From the NCBI GenBank assembly GCA_900546675.1, contig URDQ01000048.1:1-15682 (forward strand): 15,682 nucleotides of DNA. The letters run 5' to 3'. This stretch comes from an uncultured Porphyromonas sp. Lineage in GTDB: Bacteria > Bacteroidota > Bacteroidia > Bacteroidales > Porphyromonadaceae. The position numbers and the translations under genes are program-made. Position 1 is the first letter of the stretch. Each line of letters opens with the position of its first letter. The notes below the pieces were generated by a model that worked only from the letters and a program-made list of their open reading frames with translations, was not told the DNA's origin and did not search any database. Shown one piece after another: positions 1 through 6,159 of the stretch.

Positions 1-100
1 TTCGGAGGAATCAAATGAAACTTCGGAGGAAATGTTTCTCGCCTACGTGGAGAATAAAAAATATCCACGTGGGGATTGGACATTTCCCACGTGGAAAAGA
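1..100. repeat. Palindromic ~22-bp-period repeat array, copy 1 (cut by window edge)
   Basis: Short palindrome-like cores recur about every 21-23 bp: TTCGGAGGAA at 1 and 22, CCTACGTGG at 42, CCACGTGG at 65 and CCACGTGG at 87. Positions 1-60 match the reverse complement of 8171-8230 at 59 of 60 bases, and the similarity continues more loosely to about 100. The array probably extends left of the window, because the second copy has three further units on that side. There is no coding potential. The function is unknown; it resembles a REP/BIME or MITE-like intergenic repeat. Confidence 0.8.
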
Positions 101-163
101 GATTAGCTGTTTGCCGTTAGCTGTTGGTCGTTGGCTGTTGGTCGTTAGCTGTTAGCGATTGGC
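101..163. repeat. Heptamer tandem repeat (consensus YGTTRGY)
   Basis: The stretch reads as consecutive 7-mers: GATTAGC, TGTTTGC, CGTTAGC, TGTTGGT, CGTTGGC, TGTTGGT, CGTTAGC, TGTTAGC, GATTGGC. Seen as 14-mers it is about four copies. It lies between the palindromic array and the 3' end of the barrel gene at 201-824. Its sequence is unrelated to the other two 7-bp-period repeats in this window, but the period is the same. Confidence 0.75.
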
Positions 164-177
164 GACGCTATCGCTAA
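152..177 (-). terminator. Possible 3' hairpin after the outer-membrane barrel gene
   Basis: TTAGCGAT (152-159) and ATCGCTAA (170-177) form a perfect 8-bp stem with a 10-nt loop, 24 bp beyond the stop codon of the minus-strand gene. No U-rich tail follows, so it is a weak candidate for an intrinsic terminator. It may only protect the 3' end, or it may be a by-product of the overlapping heptamer repeat. Confidence 0.3.
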
Positions 178-200
178 GTAGTCATTGCATAAGAAGGCGA

Positions 201-824
201 CTAGAAGCGGTAGCCTACGGAAATAGCGGGGTAGACGTATGCCTCATCGGCGGCATCGCCCTTCACTAGGTTGCGACCGACACGCAGACTGATCTCGCCA
301 CTCCAGTTGCTGCGAGAGACTAGCTTCCAGCCACCACCGAGACCGATGCCCCAAGAGGCGCCTTGCTTCGTCTCGGTCGTTGGCTCTTCGTAATATCCTT
401 TGTAGCTGTTTCGAGTATACCGATGATAGTTGATCGCTGTATTCGCCTCGATGAAGAAGCCCGAGTTAAGTCTAGTGGCTGCGAGCTTCTTGCCGCCAAA
501 GTACCAACGGGCGTAGGGCATCACACCAAAGGTGGGAAAGAGCGTAGCCTCATAGTCTCCCGTATGGGCAAAGCTAGCGCTGACCGTAGCTCCGAAGCCG
601 AGGTCTTTAACTTTTGCCGTGGAGCGCTCATACTCTAGTGACACAGCCTTGAAGGCAACGGGTGCTAGGAGGTTGAGGCGCACTTCGTTGAACGTCTGTG
701 GTAGTGGAGCCTCGGGCTCTCCCTGCACGACGACTACCTGTGCTGACAGACCGTATCCAGCAGCGATGATGAGGACGCAGAGCGCAAATGCTTTGCTGAG
801 TAAGTTGTTCATAAGGGTACTCAT
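201..824 (-). CDS. Small outer-membrane beta-barrel protein
   Basis: This 207-residue protein is exported. Residues 1-29 form a signal peptide, with a hydrophobic run at about 12-25 and likely cleavage after LSA. The mature part alternates polar and hydrophobic residues, is rich in Gly, Tyr and Trp, and ends in GYRF; a terminal Phe is typical of outer-membrane barrels recognised by the Bam machinery. It resembles generic 8-10-strand porin-like barrels, but I cannot name a family or ligand. A second possible start lies four codons in (Met5); both leave an intact signal peptide. It has its own candidate promoter (866-873) and lies 107 bp after the TPR gene, so it need not share that gene's transcript. 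The ORF is complete, with a normal stop. Confidence 0.8.
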   Translation of the reverse strand: MSTLMNNLLSKAFALCVLIIAAGYGLSAQVVVVQGEPEAPLPQTFNEVRLNLLAPVAFKAVSLEYERSTAKVKDLGFGATVSASFAHTGDYEATLFPTFGVMPYARWYFGGKKLAATRLNSGFFIEANTAINYHRYTRNSYKGYYEEPTTETKQGASWGIGLGGGWKLVSRSNWSGEISLRVGRNLVKGDAADEAYVYPAISVGYRF

Positions 825-840
825 ATTTGATAGGTTATAC

Positions 841-864
841 TTGCTTGTAAAGTTGCTTGTAAAG
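841..864. repeat. Perfect 12-bp tandem duplication in the 5' leader
   Basis: TTGCTTGTAAAG occurs twice back to back (841-852 and 853-864). It sits immediately downstream, in the minus-strand sense, of the -7 box at 866-873, so it covers the expected transcription start and early leader of the barrel gene at 201-824. Confidence 0.75.
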
Positions 865-865
865 T

Positions 866-873
866 CAAAGGTA
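866..873 (-). promoter_or_regulatory. Candidate -7 box (TACCTTTG) for the barrel gene
   Basis: The minus strand reads TACCTTTG, an exact match to the Bacteroidota TAnnTTTG box, 42 bp upstream of the start at 824. A TTG lies about 22 bp further upstream, slightly beyond the usual -33 spacing. The predicted transcription start falls within the 12-bp tandem duplication. Confidence 0.5.
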
Positions 874-931
874 GCGAATAGTTTTCAAATCGTTGCAAAT
901 TCGTCTGGTGCGTTCATAACCAGCAGGAGGA

Positions 932-2584
932 TTACAGGATGTTGACCCCTCTCTTTTGTAGCTCCTTGTACTTTGGATTGTTTTTCACGACTCGTGTGTT
1001 TTCATTTATGCAAGGATAGGGATAACCCCACTCCGTAGAGATCCACCTGAAGTAGCGTGCTAGCTCTACATGCCCATACTTTATGAGCGTACGAAGCAGG
1101 AGATAGAAGTTGCTATCGTCTAAATCATCGAACTTTTTATAGTAGTTGACTCGATCGGTTAGGATTTGCATTGCTTGCTTCTTATTGCCCAAACCGATGA
1201 GAGCAAAGACACGTGCACGGGGATTATCACTAGAGGTGTTTTCCAGGACGGTGTTGTAGTCAGCTTTGGCCAGCTTGCTCTTACCTTGAGCCGCATAGAT
1301 GTCTCCACGTATGAGGTACGCTGAGGGGGCGGGATGGGAGTCTTTAGCCATAGCTCGCTCTACATCAGCGAGAGCGCCAGAGAGGTCTTTGGTCTCATAC
1401 TTGTAGTAAGCACGCTTGTAGTAAGCCTCAGTGTCGTCTTTGTCACTATTGGGATGTGCGAAGTAGTTATTGAGCTCTGTGATGGCAGCTCTGGTATCTC
1501 CAAAAGCGTGGAGTATCATCGCCTTGTTGTAGTGATAGCCTGCGAAGGAAGGATCTATCTCGATCGCCATATCTGTGTACAATAGAGCGGAGTCTAGGTC
1601 TCCCAGCTCTACATAGTTTCTTGGCAACTGGTCAATAAGGGATAAGTAAGAAGACTTGTTTTGTTCGGGAACCTTCTTTAGAGCATCCTGAAGGCAGCGG
1701 ATAGCTTGCTCTGGATAAGTCTGGCATGGCCCCGTGTATAGAGTCTCAAGGAGAAGTGTCCACTTGATCTCCTTAGGGTGCTTGCGTATCTCTTTTTGTA
1801 GCTTGGACACCCATCTTTCGTCACCAGAGTCAGAACGACTCAACAAAAAACTTAGCTGGTTATAGAGCGTATGGTCATCATCGTCACCATATCGGCTTAA
1901 CCCCTCTATAGCAAGATCCATCGCCTTATCCCAGGAGCCACTCATACGAAAATACTCAGAGGCTTGGTAATATGCTTTAGGAGCAGTGGGCGCAAGGGTT
2001 AAGATGCTAGCCCAAATTGGAGAAAGGTTGTCGTTTCCCAGTTCTGCCAAGGCTTCGTAGCCTTTCTTATTATTAGGCGATACGTAGATCATCTGAAGGA
2101 AGTCCACCTGAGCGAGTTCTTGTTGTCCCATTGATAAGTAGAGATTAGCTCGCTGCTCATAGAGGTCTAGGTTGTTGGGATTCTTTTGGATAGCCTTGTC
2201 TAATGCCGTCAGCTCTTTCGTCTTCTGCTCTACTGGAAGGTAGGCTGCCCTCCAGATTGCGTAGGCTTCGTTGCCACGCCTGGGGTGCTTGTGCATAAAT
2301 ATGACACTCTTCATGATAGCCTGGTAGAGCTCGTTTATATCTTCTAGCTCATAGTTTGGATTGCTATAGAAGAGGGTGAGCTTAACCCAGGCTACGGGAT
2401 CCTCGGGGTGAGCCTTAAGCTCCTTGTTGATGTAGGTAAGAGAGTCTTTAGGATGAGTTCTCTCAGCAGCTTTTACCTCCACTTCTTGATTCGCTTGGGG
2501 CGTGAGTAGCTCTTTTCCTTGACTGCTCATGCTGATCATCACTAGACCTAGTAAGACCAATAGACGGACTCCTAATCGCTTCAT
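932..2584 (-). CDS. Exported tetratricopeptide-repeat protein
   Basis: This 550-residue protein has an N-terminal signal peptide (about residues 1-23, KR followed by a Leu/Val-rich core), so it should act in the periplasm or at the envelope. The rest is almost wholly helical with recognisable TPR units at about 137-170, 203-235, 321-348, 348-379, 385-416 and 421-450; the GDLDSALLYTDMAIEIDP stretch is a textbook example. No catalytic domain is visible, so it is probably a scaffold or adaptor. The C-terminal ~60 residues are not TPR-like. By eye the gene is more AT-rich than its neighbours (sampled rows about 47% GC against about 57% in typA). Its promoter candidate is at 2612-2619. The specific function is unknown. 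Confidence 0.85.
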   Translation of the reverse strand: MKRLGVRLLVLLGLVMISMSSQGKELLTPQANQEVEVKAAERTHPKDSLTYINKELKAHPEDPVAWVKLTLFYSNPNYELEDINELYQAIMKSVIFMHKHPRRGNEAYAIWRAAYLPVEQKTKELTALDKAIQKNPNNLDLYEQRANLYLSMGQQELAQVDFLQMIYVSPNNKKGYEALAELGNDNLSPIWASILTLAPTAPKAYYQASEYFRMSGSWDKAMDLAIEGLSRYGDDDDHTLYNQLSFLLSRSDSGDERWVSKLQKEIRKHPKEIKWTLLLETLYTGPCQTYPEQAIRCLQDALKKVPEQNKSSYLSLIDQLPRNYVELGDLDSALLYTDMAIEIDPSFAGYHYNKAMILHAFGDTRAAITELNNYFAHPNSDKDDTEAYYKRAYYKYETKDLSGALADVERAMAKDSHPAPSAYLIRGDIYAAQGKSKLAKADYNTVLENTSSDNPRARVFALIGLGNKKQAMQILTDRVNYYKKFDDLDDSNFYLLLRTLIKYGHVELARYFRWISTEWGYPYPCINENTRVVKNNPKYKELQKRGVNIL

Positions 2585-2611
2585 AGATTTGCTCGATTGC
2601 TGTTGATGCTA

Positions 2612-2619
2612 CAAATATA
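2612..2619 (-). promoter_or_regulatory. Candidate -7 box (TATATTTG) for the TPR gene
   Basis: The minus strand reads TATATTTG, matching TAnnTTTG, 28 bp upstream of the start codon at 2584. No clear -33 TTG is seen. The box lies in a 117-bp divergent spacer that also carries the plus-strand promoter at 2667. Confidence 0.45.
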
Positions 2620-2666
2620 GTTAATTTATGGGAGTGGACACACAGGCTTCTTTCATTATCCTGTTG

Positions 2667-2674
2667 TATCTTTG
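2667..2674 (+). promoter_or_regulatory. Candidate -7 box (TATCTTTG) for the membrane protein gene
   Basis: TATCTTTG matches TAnnTTTG and lies 27 bp upstream of the ATG at 2702, giving a leader of roughly 20 nt. A convincing -33 element is not visible. Confidence 0.5.
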
Positions 2675-2701
2675 TATCGTAATGACTAACTCTAAGATAC
2701 T

Positions 2702-3346
2702 ATGAAACAACAAGACACCACTACGGCAAAGCAAGGAGCTACTAAGAGCTACTCCTGGCTGATCTATCTGATCGCATGGCTTGTTATCGTGCTAATCCAG
2801 TCGGTACTGGTCGGGCAGAGCGTCACGACGGCGGCAAACTTTTGGGAGGCTCCCTCCTACTACCTCTCTACGTGGCTGCTCGACATCTTTCTGATCCTAA
2901 TCTTCTACCTCAACTACTACTATGTAGCTGGGCATATGATGCGTCGTCGGCACTTCGGTGGCTATGTCGCTTTTGTGCTGATTGTGGCGGTGGTCGCGCT
3001 CTTTATGCCGATCCTCTGCAAGGCACTCTTTGGGTGGCGTACACCTACGCATGATCTGCCTTTTGTCACTGTCTCCTGGTCGGGTGCTATCGGGGCGGTC
3101 ACGGTCATCACGATCGGACTGGCGGTGCGTGCGCTCCTAGAGTGGCTCAAACTCAACAAGCTCACGGCTGAGCAGCGTGAGGAGCTGATCAAGCTACGCA
3201 ACGAGGTGACCTCACTCAAGATGCAAGCGAAGAGCGACACGGTCAAGCCAACTACTGTGGCAGCGGCGACAACTGCTGAACTGCCCACACCAACAGAGCC
3301 TGCGACACAGGAGGCAAAGCCTATAGCTCCTGCTCAGCCCAACTAA
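2702..3346 (+). CDS. Four-helix membrane protein, sensor-kinase-like but lacking the kinase
   Basis: This 214-residue inner-membrane protein has four predicted helices at about residues 18-38, 52-75, 86-107 and 121-143. A charged helix, probably a coiled coil, follows at about 144-176 (LTAEQREELIKLRNEVTSLK), and the tail is rich in Ala, Pro and Thr (180-214). This order matches the N-terminal sensor half of Bacteroidota LytS/YehU-type histidine kinases, where a similar helix leads directly into the LKxQINPHFLFN kinase motif. Here SLKMQ is reached and then the kinase domain is absent. The gene is complete, with a clear promoter, and its TAA shares bases 3344-3345 with the stop of the convergent methyltransferase gene, so no kinase remnant can lie downstream. 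It could be a truncated sensor or an unrelated membrane protein with a similar plan. I do not recognise a named family. Confidence 0.75.
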   Translation: MKQQDTTTAKQGATKSYSWLIYLIAWLVIVLIQSVLVGQSVTTAANFWEAPSYYLSTWLLDIFLILIFYLNYYYVAGHMMRRRHFGGYVAFVLIVAVVALFMPILCKALFGWRTPTHDLPFVTVSWSGAIGAVTVITIGLAVRALLEWLKLNKLTAEQREELIKLRNEVTSLKMQAKSDTVKPTTVAAATTAELPTPTEPATQEAKPIAPAQPN

Positions 3347-3990
3347 GCTGACAGGACGCGAATGATCGTGAGCCCATCACGAAGCGGTAGGAGGAGCTGC
3401 TCCACGCCGCTATCCTGAGCGACTAGTTCGTTGAAGTGCTGGATCCCCTCGAGCTGCAAGTCGTGGTGGCTCGTTGGGGCGGTTACCTTACCGTCCCAGA
3501 GGGTATTGTCCGCAAGGATGATCGCCTTAGGGTGTAAGTGTTTGCGCAGTAGCTGGTAGTAGTCGGGGTACTGACGTTTGTTGGCATCAATGTAGACGAG
3601 ATCGTAGTCGTGCTGCGCCAGTAGTGTAGGCATCAGCTCGAGCGCCTGACCGTGGTGTATGTGAATGCGCTCGGCACAGCCACTACGTGCTACAAAAGGG
3701 GTGAGGAAGTGGATCATCTCGGCATCGCACTCGATCGAGTCGACTTCACCCGTCACAGGCTCGAGCGCCATCGCCATCGTTATCGTTGAGTAGCCACTAT
3801 AAGCTCCTAGCTCCAGTACACGCTTAGCGCCACTGAGCTTAATGAGCATCGAGAGTAGCCCCGCCTGTGTAGCACCACACACCATCCTCGGCTGTAAGAG
3901 TCGCACATAGGCAGTGCGGAGCAACTCGTCTAGTAGGGGATGCCCGAAGGAGCTATGCTGCTGCGCATAAAGCTCTAGCTCTGCGTCCAT
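3343..3990 (-). CDS. Class I SAM-dependent O-methyltransferase (COG4122 type)
   Basis: This 215-residue protein has the full Rossmann methyltransferase plan of the catechol/caffeoyl-CoA O-methyltransferase family. Motif I, VLELGAYSGYSTI, lies at 58-70 and binds SAM. An acidic strand end (ECDA) is near 87-90, IDANK at 134-138 and the metal-binding ADNTLWDGKV at 160-169. The family-typical LPLRDGLTI is at 201-209. Members transfer a methyl group from SAM to a hydroxyl, usually of a catechol, with a divalent metal; the natural substrate in anaerobic Bacteroidota is not known. The gene starts 20 bp after the aroQ stop and is probably co-transcribed with it. Its stop overlaps that of the convergent membrane-protein gene by 4 bp (CTAA). 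The protein is cytoplasmic, with no signal peptide. Confidence 0.9.
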   Translation of the reverse strand: MDAELELYAQQHSSFGHPLLDELLRTAYVRLLQPRMVCGATQAGLLSMLIKLSGAKRVLELGAYSGYSTITMAMALEPVTGEVDSIECDAEMIHFLTPFVARSGCAERIHIHHGQALELMPTLLAQHDYDLVYIDANKRQYPDYYQLLRKHLHPKAIILADNTLWDGKVTAPTSHHDLQLEGIQHFNELVAQDSGVEQLLLPLRDGLTIIRVLSA

Positions 3991-4010
3991 ACTCTATACA
4001 ATATAAGGTG

Positions 4011-4490
4011 TCAACGGATTAGCTGAAGTGCAGCTTGTAGAGCTAAGTCGTAGCTGACAACGCCAAAGCCGGCGATGCTACCACGGCAGTAGGGTGCTAT
4101 GAGCGAGGTGTGGCGGTAAGACTCACGGGCTAGAGGCTGGGAGATGTGCACCTCGATGACTGGTAGTGCGATGGCGCGTATCGCATCTGCTAGAGCTACG
4201 GAGGTGTGCGTGTAGCCCCCCGCATTGAGTATGACCGCCTGGTAGCTTAGCTCCTGAGCCATATAGAGGTACTCAATAAGTGCGCCCTCGTAGTGTGAGT
4301 AGCGGATGGCAACTGTCGCCTCGGTGGTCTCACGGGCTAGCTGCTCCAAGTAGGGGACTAACGGGGTCGATCCGTAGATCTCGGCTTCGCGCTGACCCAC
4401 GTTGACCAAGTTAGGGCCATTGAGTATGAGTATGGCTGGTTGCCCCGTGGTCGAGGTAGGGAGGGGATCGATCAAACTATTTGTAGACAT
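4011..4490 (-). CDS. aroQ: Type II 3-dehydroquinate dehydratase
   Basis: This enzyme removes water from 3-dehydroquinate to give 3-dehydroshikimate, the third step of the shikimate pathway. Family motifs are in order: ILNGPNLVNVGQREAEIYG (22-40), with catalytic Arg34 and Tyr39; YEG (67-69); NAGGYTHTSVALADAI (89-104), with substrate-binding Asn89 and the His pair; EVHIS (113-117); ARESYRHTSLIAPYCRGSIAG (121-141). At 159 residues it carries about 17 more N-terminal residues than usual, and no internal Met offers a shorter start. Several normally conserved positions differ: the usual SNHEG reads SHYEG, NPGAYTH reads NAGGYTH, and HISN reads HISQ. The core catalytic residues are present, so it is probably active. 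It is followed by the O-methyltransferase gene after 20 bp. Confidence 0.92.
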   Translation of the reverse strand: MSTNSLIDPLPTSTTGQPAILILNGPNLVNVGQREAEIYGSTPLVPYLEQLARETTEATVAIRYSHYEGALIEYLYMAQELSYQAVILNAGGYTHTSVALADAIRAIALPVIEVHISQPLARESYRHTSLIAPYCRGSIAGFGVVSYDLALQAALQLIR

Positions 4491-4520
4491 AGTGAACTTG
4501 TCGGTTTAGATGCAAATGGC

Positions 4521-4528
4521 TAACTTCG
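4521..4528 (+). promoter_or_regulatory. Candidate xerD promoter (TTG-N20-TAACTTCG)
   Basis: TAACTTCG differs from TAnnTTTG at one base, and a TTG at 4498-4500 lies 20 nt upstream, close to the normal -33 spacing. The ATG of xerD follows at 4560. The box is just beside the opposing aroQ promoter, so the two transcripts would start back to back. Confidence 0.35.
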
Positions 4529-4533
4529 TAGCG

Positions 4534-4541
4534 CAAAGATA
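4534..4541 (-). promoter_or_regulatory. Candidate -7 box (TATCTTTG) for aroQ
   Basis: The minus strand reads TATCTTTG, an exact TAnnTTTG match, 44 bp upstream of the aroQ start at 4490. It probably drives aroQ and the downstream methyltransferase gene. Confidence 0.5.
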
Positions 4542-4559
4542 GTAAGAAACTCCCTTGCA

Positions 4560-5489
4560 ATGAGTCTAGAACCAAGACAGCAACTGATACAGCGTTACAA
4601 AACTTACTTGAGGCTGGAGCAGCACCTCTCGGACAATAGCATCGACTCCTACCTCTACGACGTGGACAAGCTCTACACCTACATAGAGGATAGGGGGCTG
4701 AGTCTGCGGGAGGTAACGCTGCAACATCTCAACAACTTTGCGGCGCATCTACTGGACCTAGGTATCTCGATGCGTTCGCTGGCTCGTGTGCTGAGTGGGG
4801 TTAAGAGTTTCTTTCGCTTTCTATCGCTAGAGGAGGAGATAGAGCGTGACCCGACGGATATGCTACAGACGCCACCGATACATAAGAAGCTCCCCGAGGT
4901 GCTTACGCTGGCAGAGATAGACAGCCTCCTCGGAGCTATCGACGAGGAGCGCCCCGAAGCCTCACGAGACACGGCGATCGTTGAGGTCCTCTACAGCTGC
5001 GGGCTACGCGTGTCGGAGCTGTGTGGGCTGACCTATTCCGATGTTTTCCTCGATGAAGGCTATCTGCACGTCTGGGGCAAGGGACGCAAAGAGCGACTGG
5101 TGCCGATGAGTCCCAAGGCGGTCTCTGACGTGCAGCGCTATCTCAATGATCCCTGTCGCTATAATGCGAAGCCGGAGTATGATCAGTATATCTTCATCTC
5201 ACGTCGTGGTCAACCGATCTCTCGCATCACGGTCTTCTGTTTGATCCGCACGCTTGCTGAGCTCGCGGGCATACAGAAGGAGATTAGTCCGCACACGCTG
5301 CGACACAGCTTTGCCACGCACCTACTCGAGGGCGGTGCCGACCTGCACGCTATCCAACTGATGATGGGGCATGAGAGCATTGCGACGACCGAGGTCTACA
5401 CCCACGTGGACCGCTCTGCACTTCGTGCTGACATCTTGCGCTACCACCCCCGCAATCAGCAGCACCCTACACCGCACGATGCGGAGTGA
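4560..5489 (+). CDS. xerD: Site-specific tyrosine recombinase XerD
   Basis: This 309-residue tyrosine recombinase has the usual XerC/XerD length. With its partner it resolves chromosome dimers at dif. The N-terminal SAM-like DNA-binding domain covers about 5-90. The catalytic domain has all expected residues: Arg150 in CGLRVSEL, Lys174 in GKGRKERLVP, His245 and Arg248 in HTLRHSFATH, His271 in GHESIATTEVYTH, and nucleophile Tyr280. The HTLRHSFATHLLEGGADLHA stretch is typical of XerD rather than of phage integrases. No integrase-like neighbours, attachment site or duplicated tRNA end is present, so a housekeeping role is favoured. XerC could not be excluded from sequence alone. The gene diverges from aroQ and ends 20 bp before a strong terminator. 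Confidence 0.9.
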   Translation: MSLEPRQQLIQRYKTYLRLEQHLSDNSIDSYLYDVDKLYTYIEDRGLSLREVTLQHLNNFAAHLLDLGISMRSLARVLSGVKSFFRFLSLEEEIERDPTDMLQTPPIHKKLPEVLTLAEIDSLLGAIDEERPEASRDTAIVEVLYSCGLRVSELCGLTYSDVFLDEGYLHVWGKGRKERLVPMSPKAVSDVQRYLNDPCRYNAKPEYDQYIFISRRGQPISRITVFCLIRTLAELAGIQKEISPHTLRHSFATHLLEGGADLHAIQLMMGHESIATTEVYTHVDRSALRADILRYHPRNQQHPTPHDAE

Positions 5490-5509
5490 CCCTACAAATC
5501 TTTAAAAGC

Positions 5510-5547
5510 AAAAGCAGGAGACAGCCCGTGAGCCGTCTCCTGCTTTT
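5510..5547. terminator. Bidirectional intrinsic terminator between xerD and the barrel gene
   Basis: AAAAGCAGGAGAC (5510-5522) pairs perfectly with GTCTCCTGCTTTT (5535-5547), a 13-bp stem with a 12-nt loop. The stem ends in an A-run on one side and a T-run on the other, so it can stop transcription from both convergent genes. It lies 20 bp after the xerD stop and 21 bp after the stop of the barrel gene. Confidence 0.92.
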
Positions 5548-5568
5548 ATTATAGTGCTTCGCTAAGAC

Positions 5569-6123
5569 TTAGAAGCGATAGGTAGCACCGAGTGTAAGGT
5601 AGGTTAGGCCATAACCAAACTCACCCATGATAGCCCAGCGGTCGGAGAGATAGTAGCGTGTTCCGAAGTGTGCGCCCCAACCGAAGCCAGCTGACGTATC
5701 CTTGTCCTTGATAGCGCCATTAGCCACCTTAGCATTGTAGTTCCAGCTGAGGATGTCTAGTCCGAGCATCAAGCTGAAGTAGGTGTCGAGCTTGTCTACA
5801 AACTGATAGTGCAGAGAGCCACGAGGCCCGATGAGTGTCTGGCTCCATACAGAGCCACTGTAACCCTTGTAGCGATAGACCTCAGCACCTAGGTAACCAC
5901 CTACGCCGATAGATCCGTTGCCGTCAAAGAGGCCACTGACTACACTGTGGTCAATTCCTAGAGAGACTGGAGGTAGGAGGACACTATAGGTGTCGTTGAA
6001 GAGGGTTCCACCGATACCGAGTCCGAGGTTGGCAGTCGTTGTCCCTTTGCTAAAGGTGGACTGAGCCTGAGCTGCAAAGCCAAGCGTTAGCATGGCGATG
6101 ATGAGTAGTGCGATTCTTTTCAT
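5569..6123 (-). CDS. Small outer-membrane beta-barrel protein
   Basis: This 184-residue protein has a clear signal peptide (residues 1-20, KR then a Leu/Ile core, cleaved at AQA-Q). The mature domain consists of alternating beta-strand-like stretches rich in Gly, Tyr and Ser and ends in TLGATYRF, with the terminal Phe of an outer-membrane barrel. At about 160 mature residues an eight-strand barrel is likely. Ligand and role are unknown. The start lies 36 bp after the typA stop, and I find no TAnnTTTG box in that gap, so it may be transcribed with typA. The shared terminator at 5510-5547 ends the transcript. It is not obviously a duplicate of the barrel gene at 201-824; only the general plan is shared. 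Confidence 0.8.
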   Translation of the reverse strand: MKRIALLIIAMLTLGFAAQAQSTFSKGTTTANLGLGIGGTLFNDTYSVLLPPVSLGIDHSVVSGLFDGNGSIGVGGYLGAEVYRYKGYSGSVWSQTLIGPRGSLHYQFVDKLDTYFSLMLGLDILSWNYNAKVANGAIKDKDTSAGFGWGAHFGTRYYLSDRWAIMGEFGYGLTYLTLGATYRF

Positions 6124-6159
6124 AGTTAATTGTGTTTATAAAGTGAGTGATTGGATTGA

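Noticed and set aside
4560..5489. Integrase of a mobile element
   Set aside because: Sequence motifs and length fit housekeeping XerD, and no attachment site, tRNA end or element genes are nearby.
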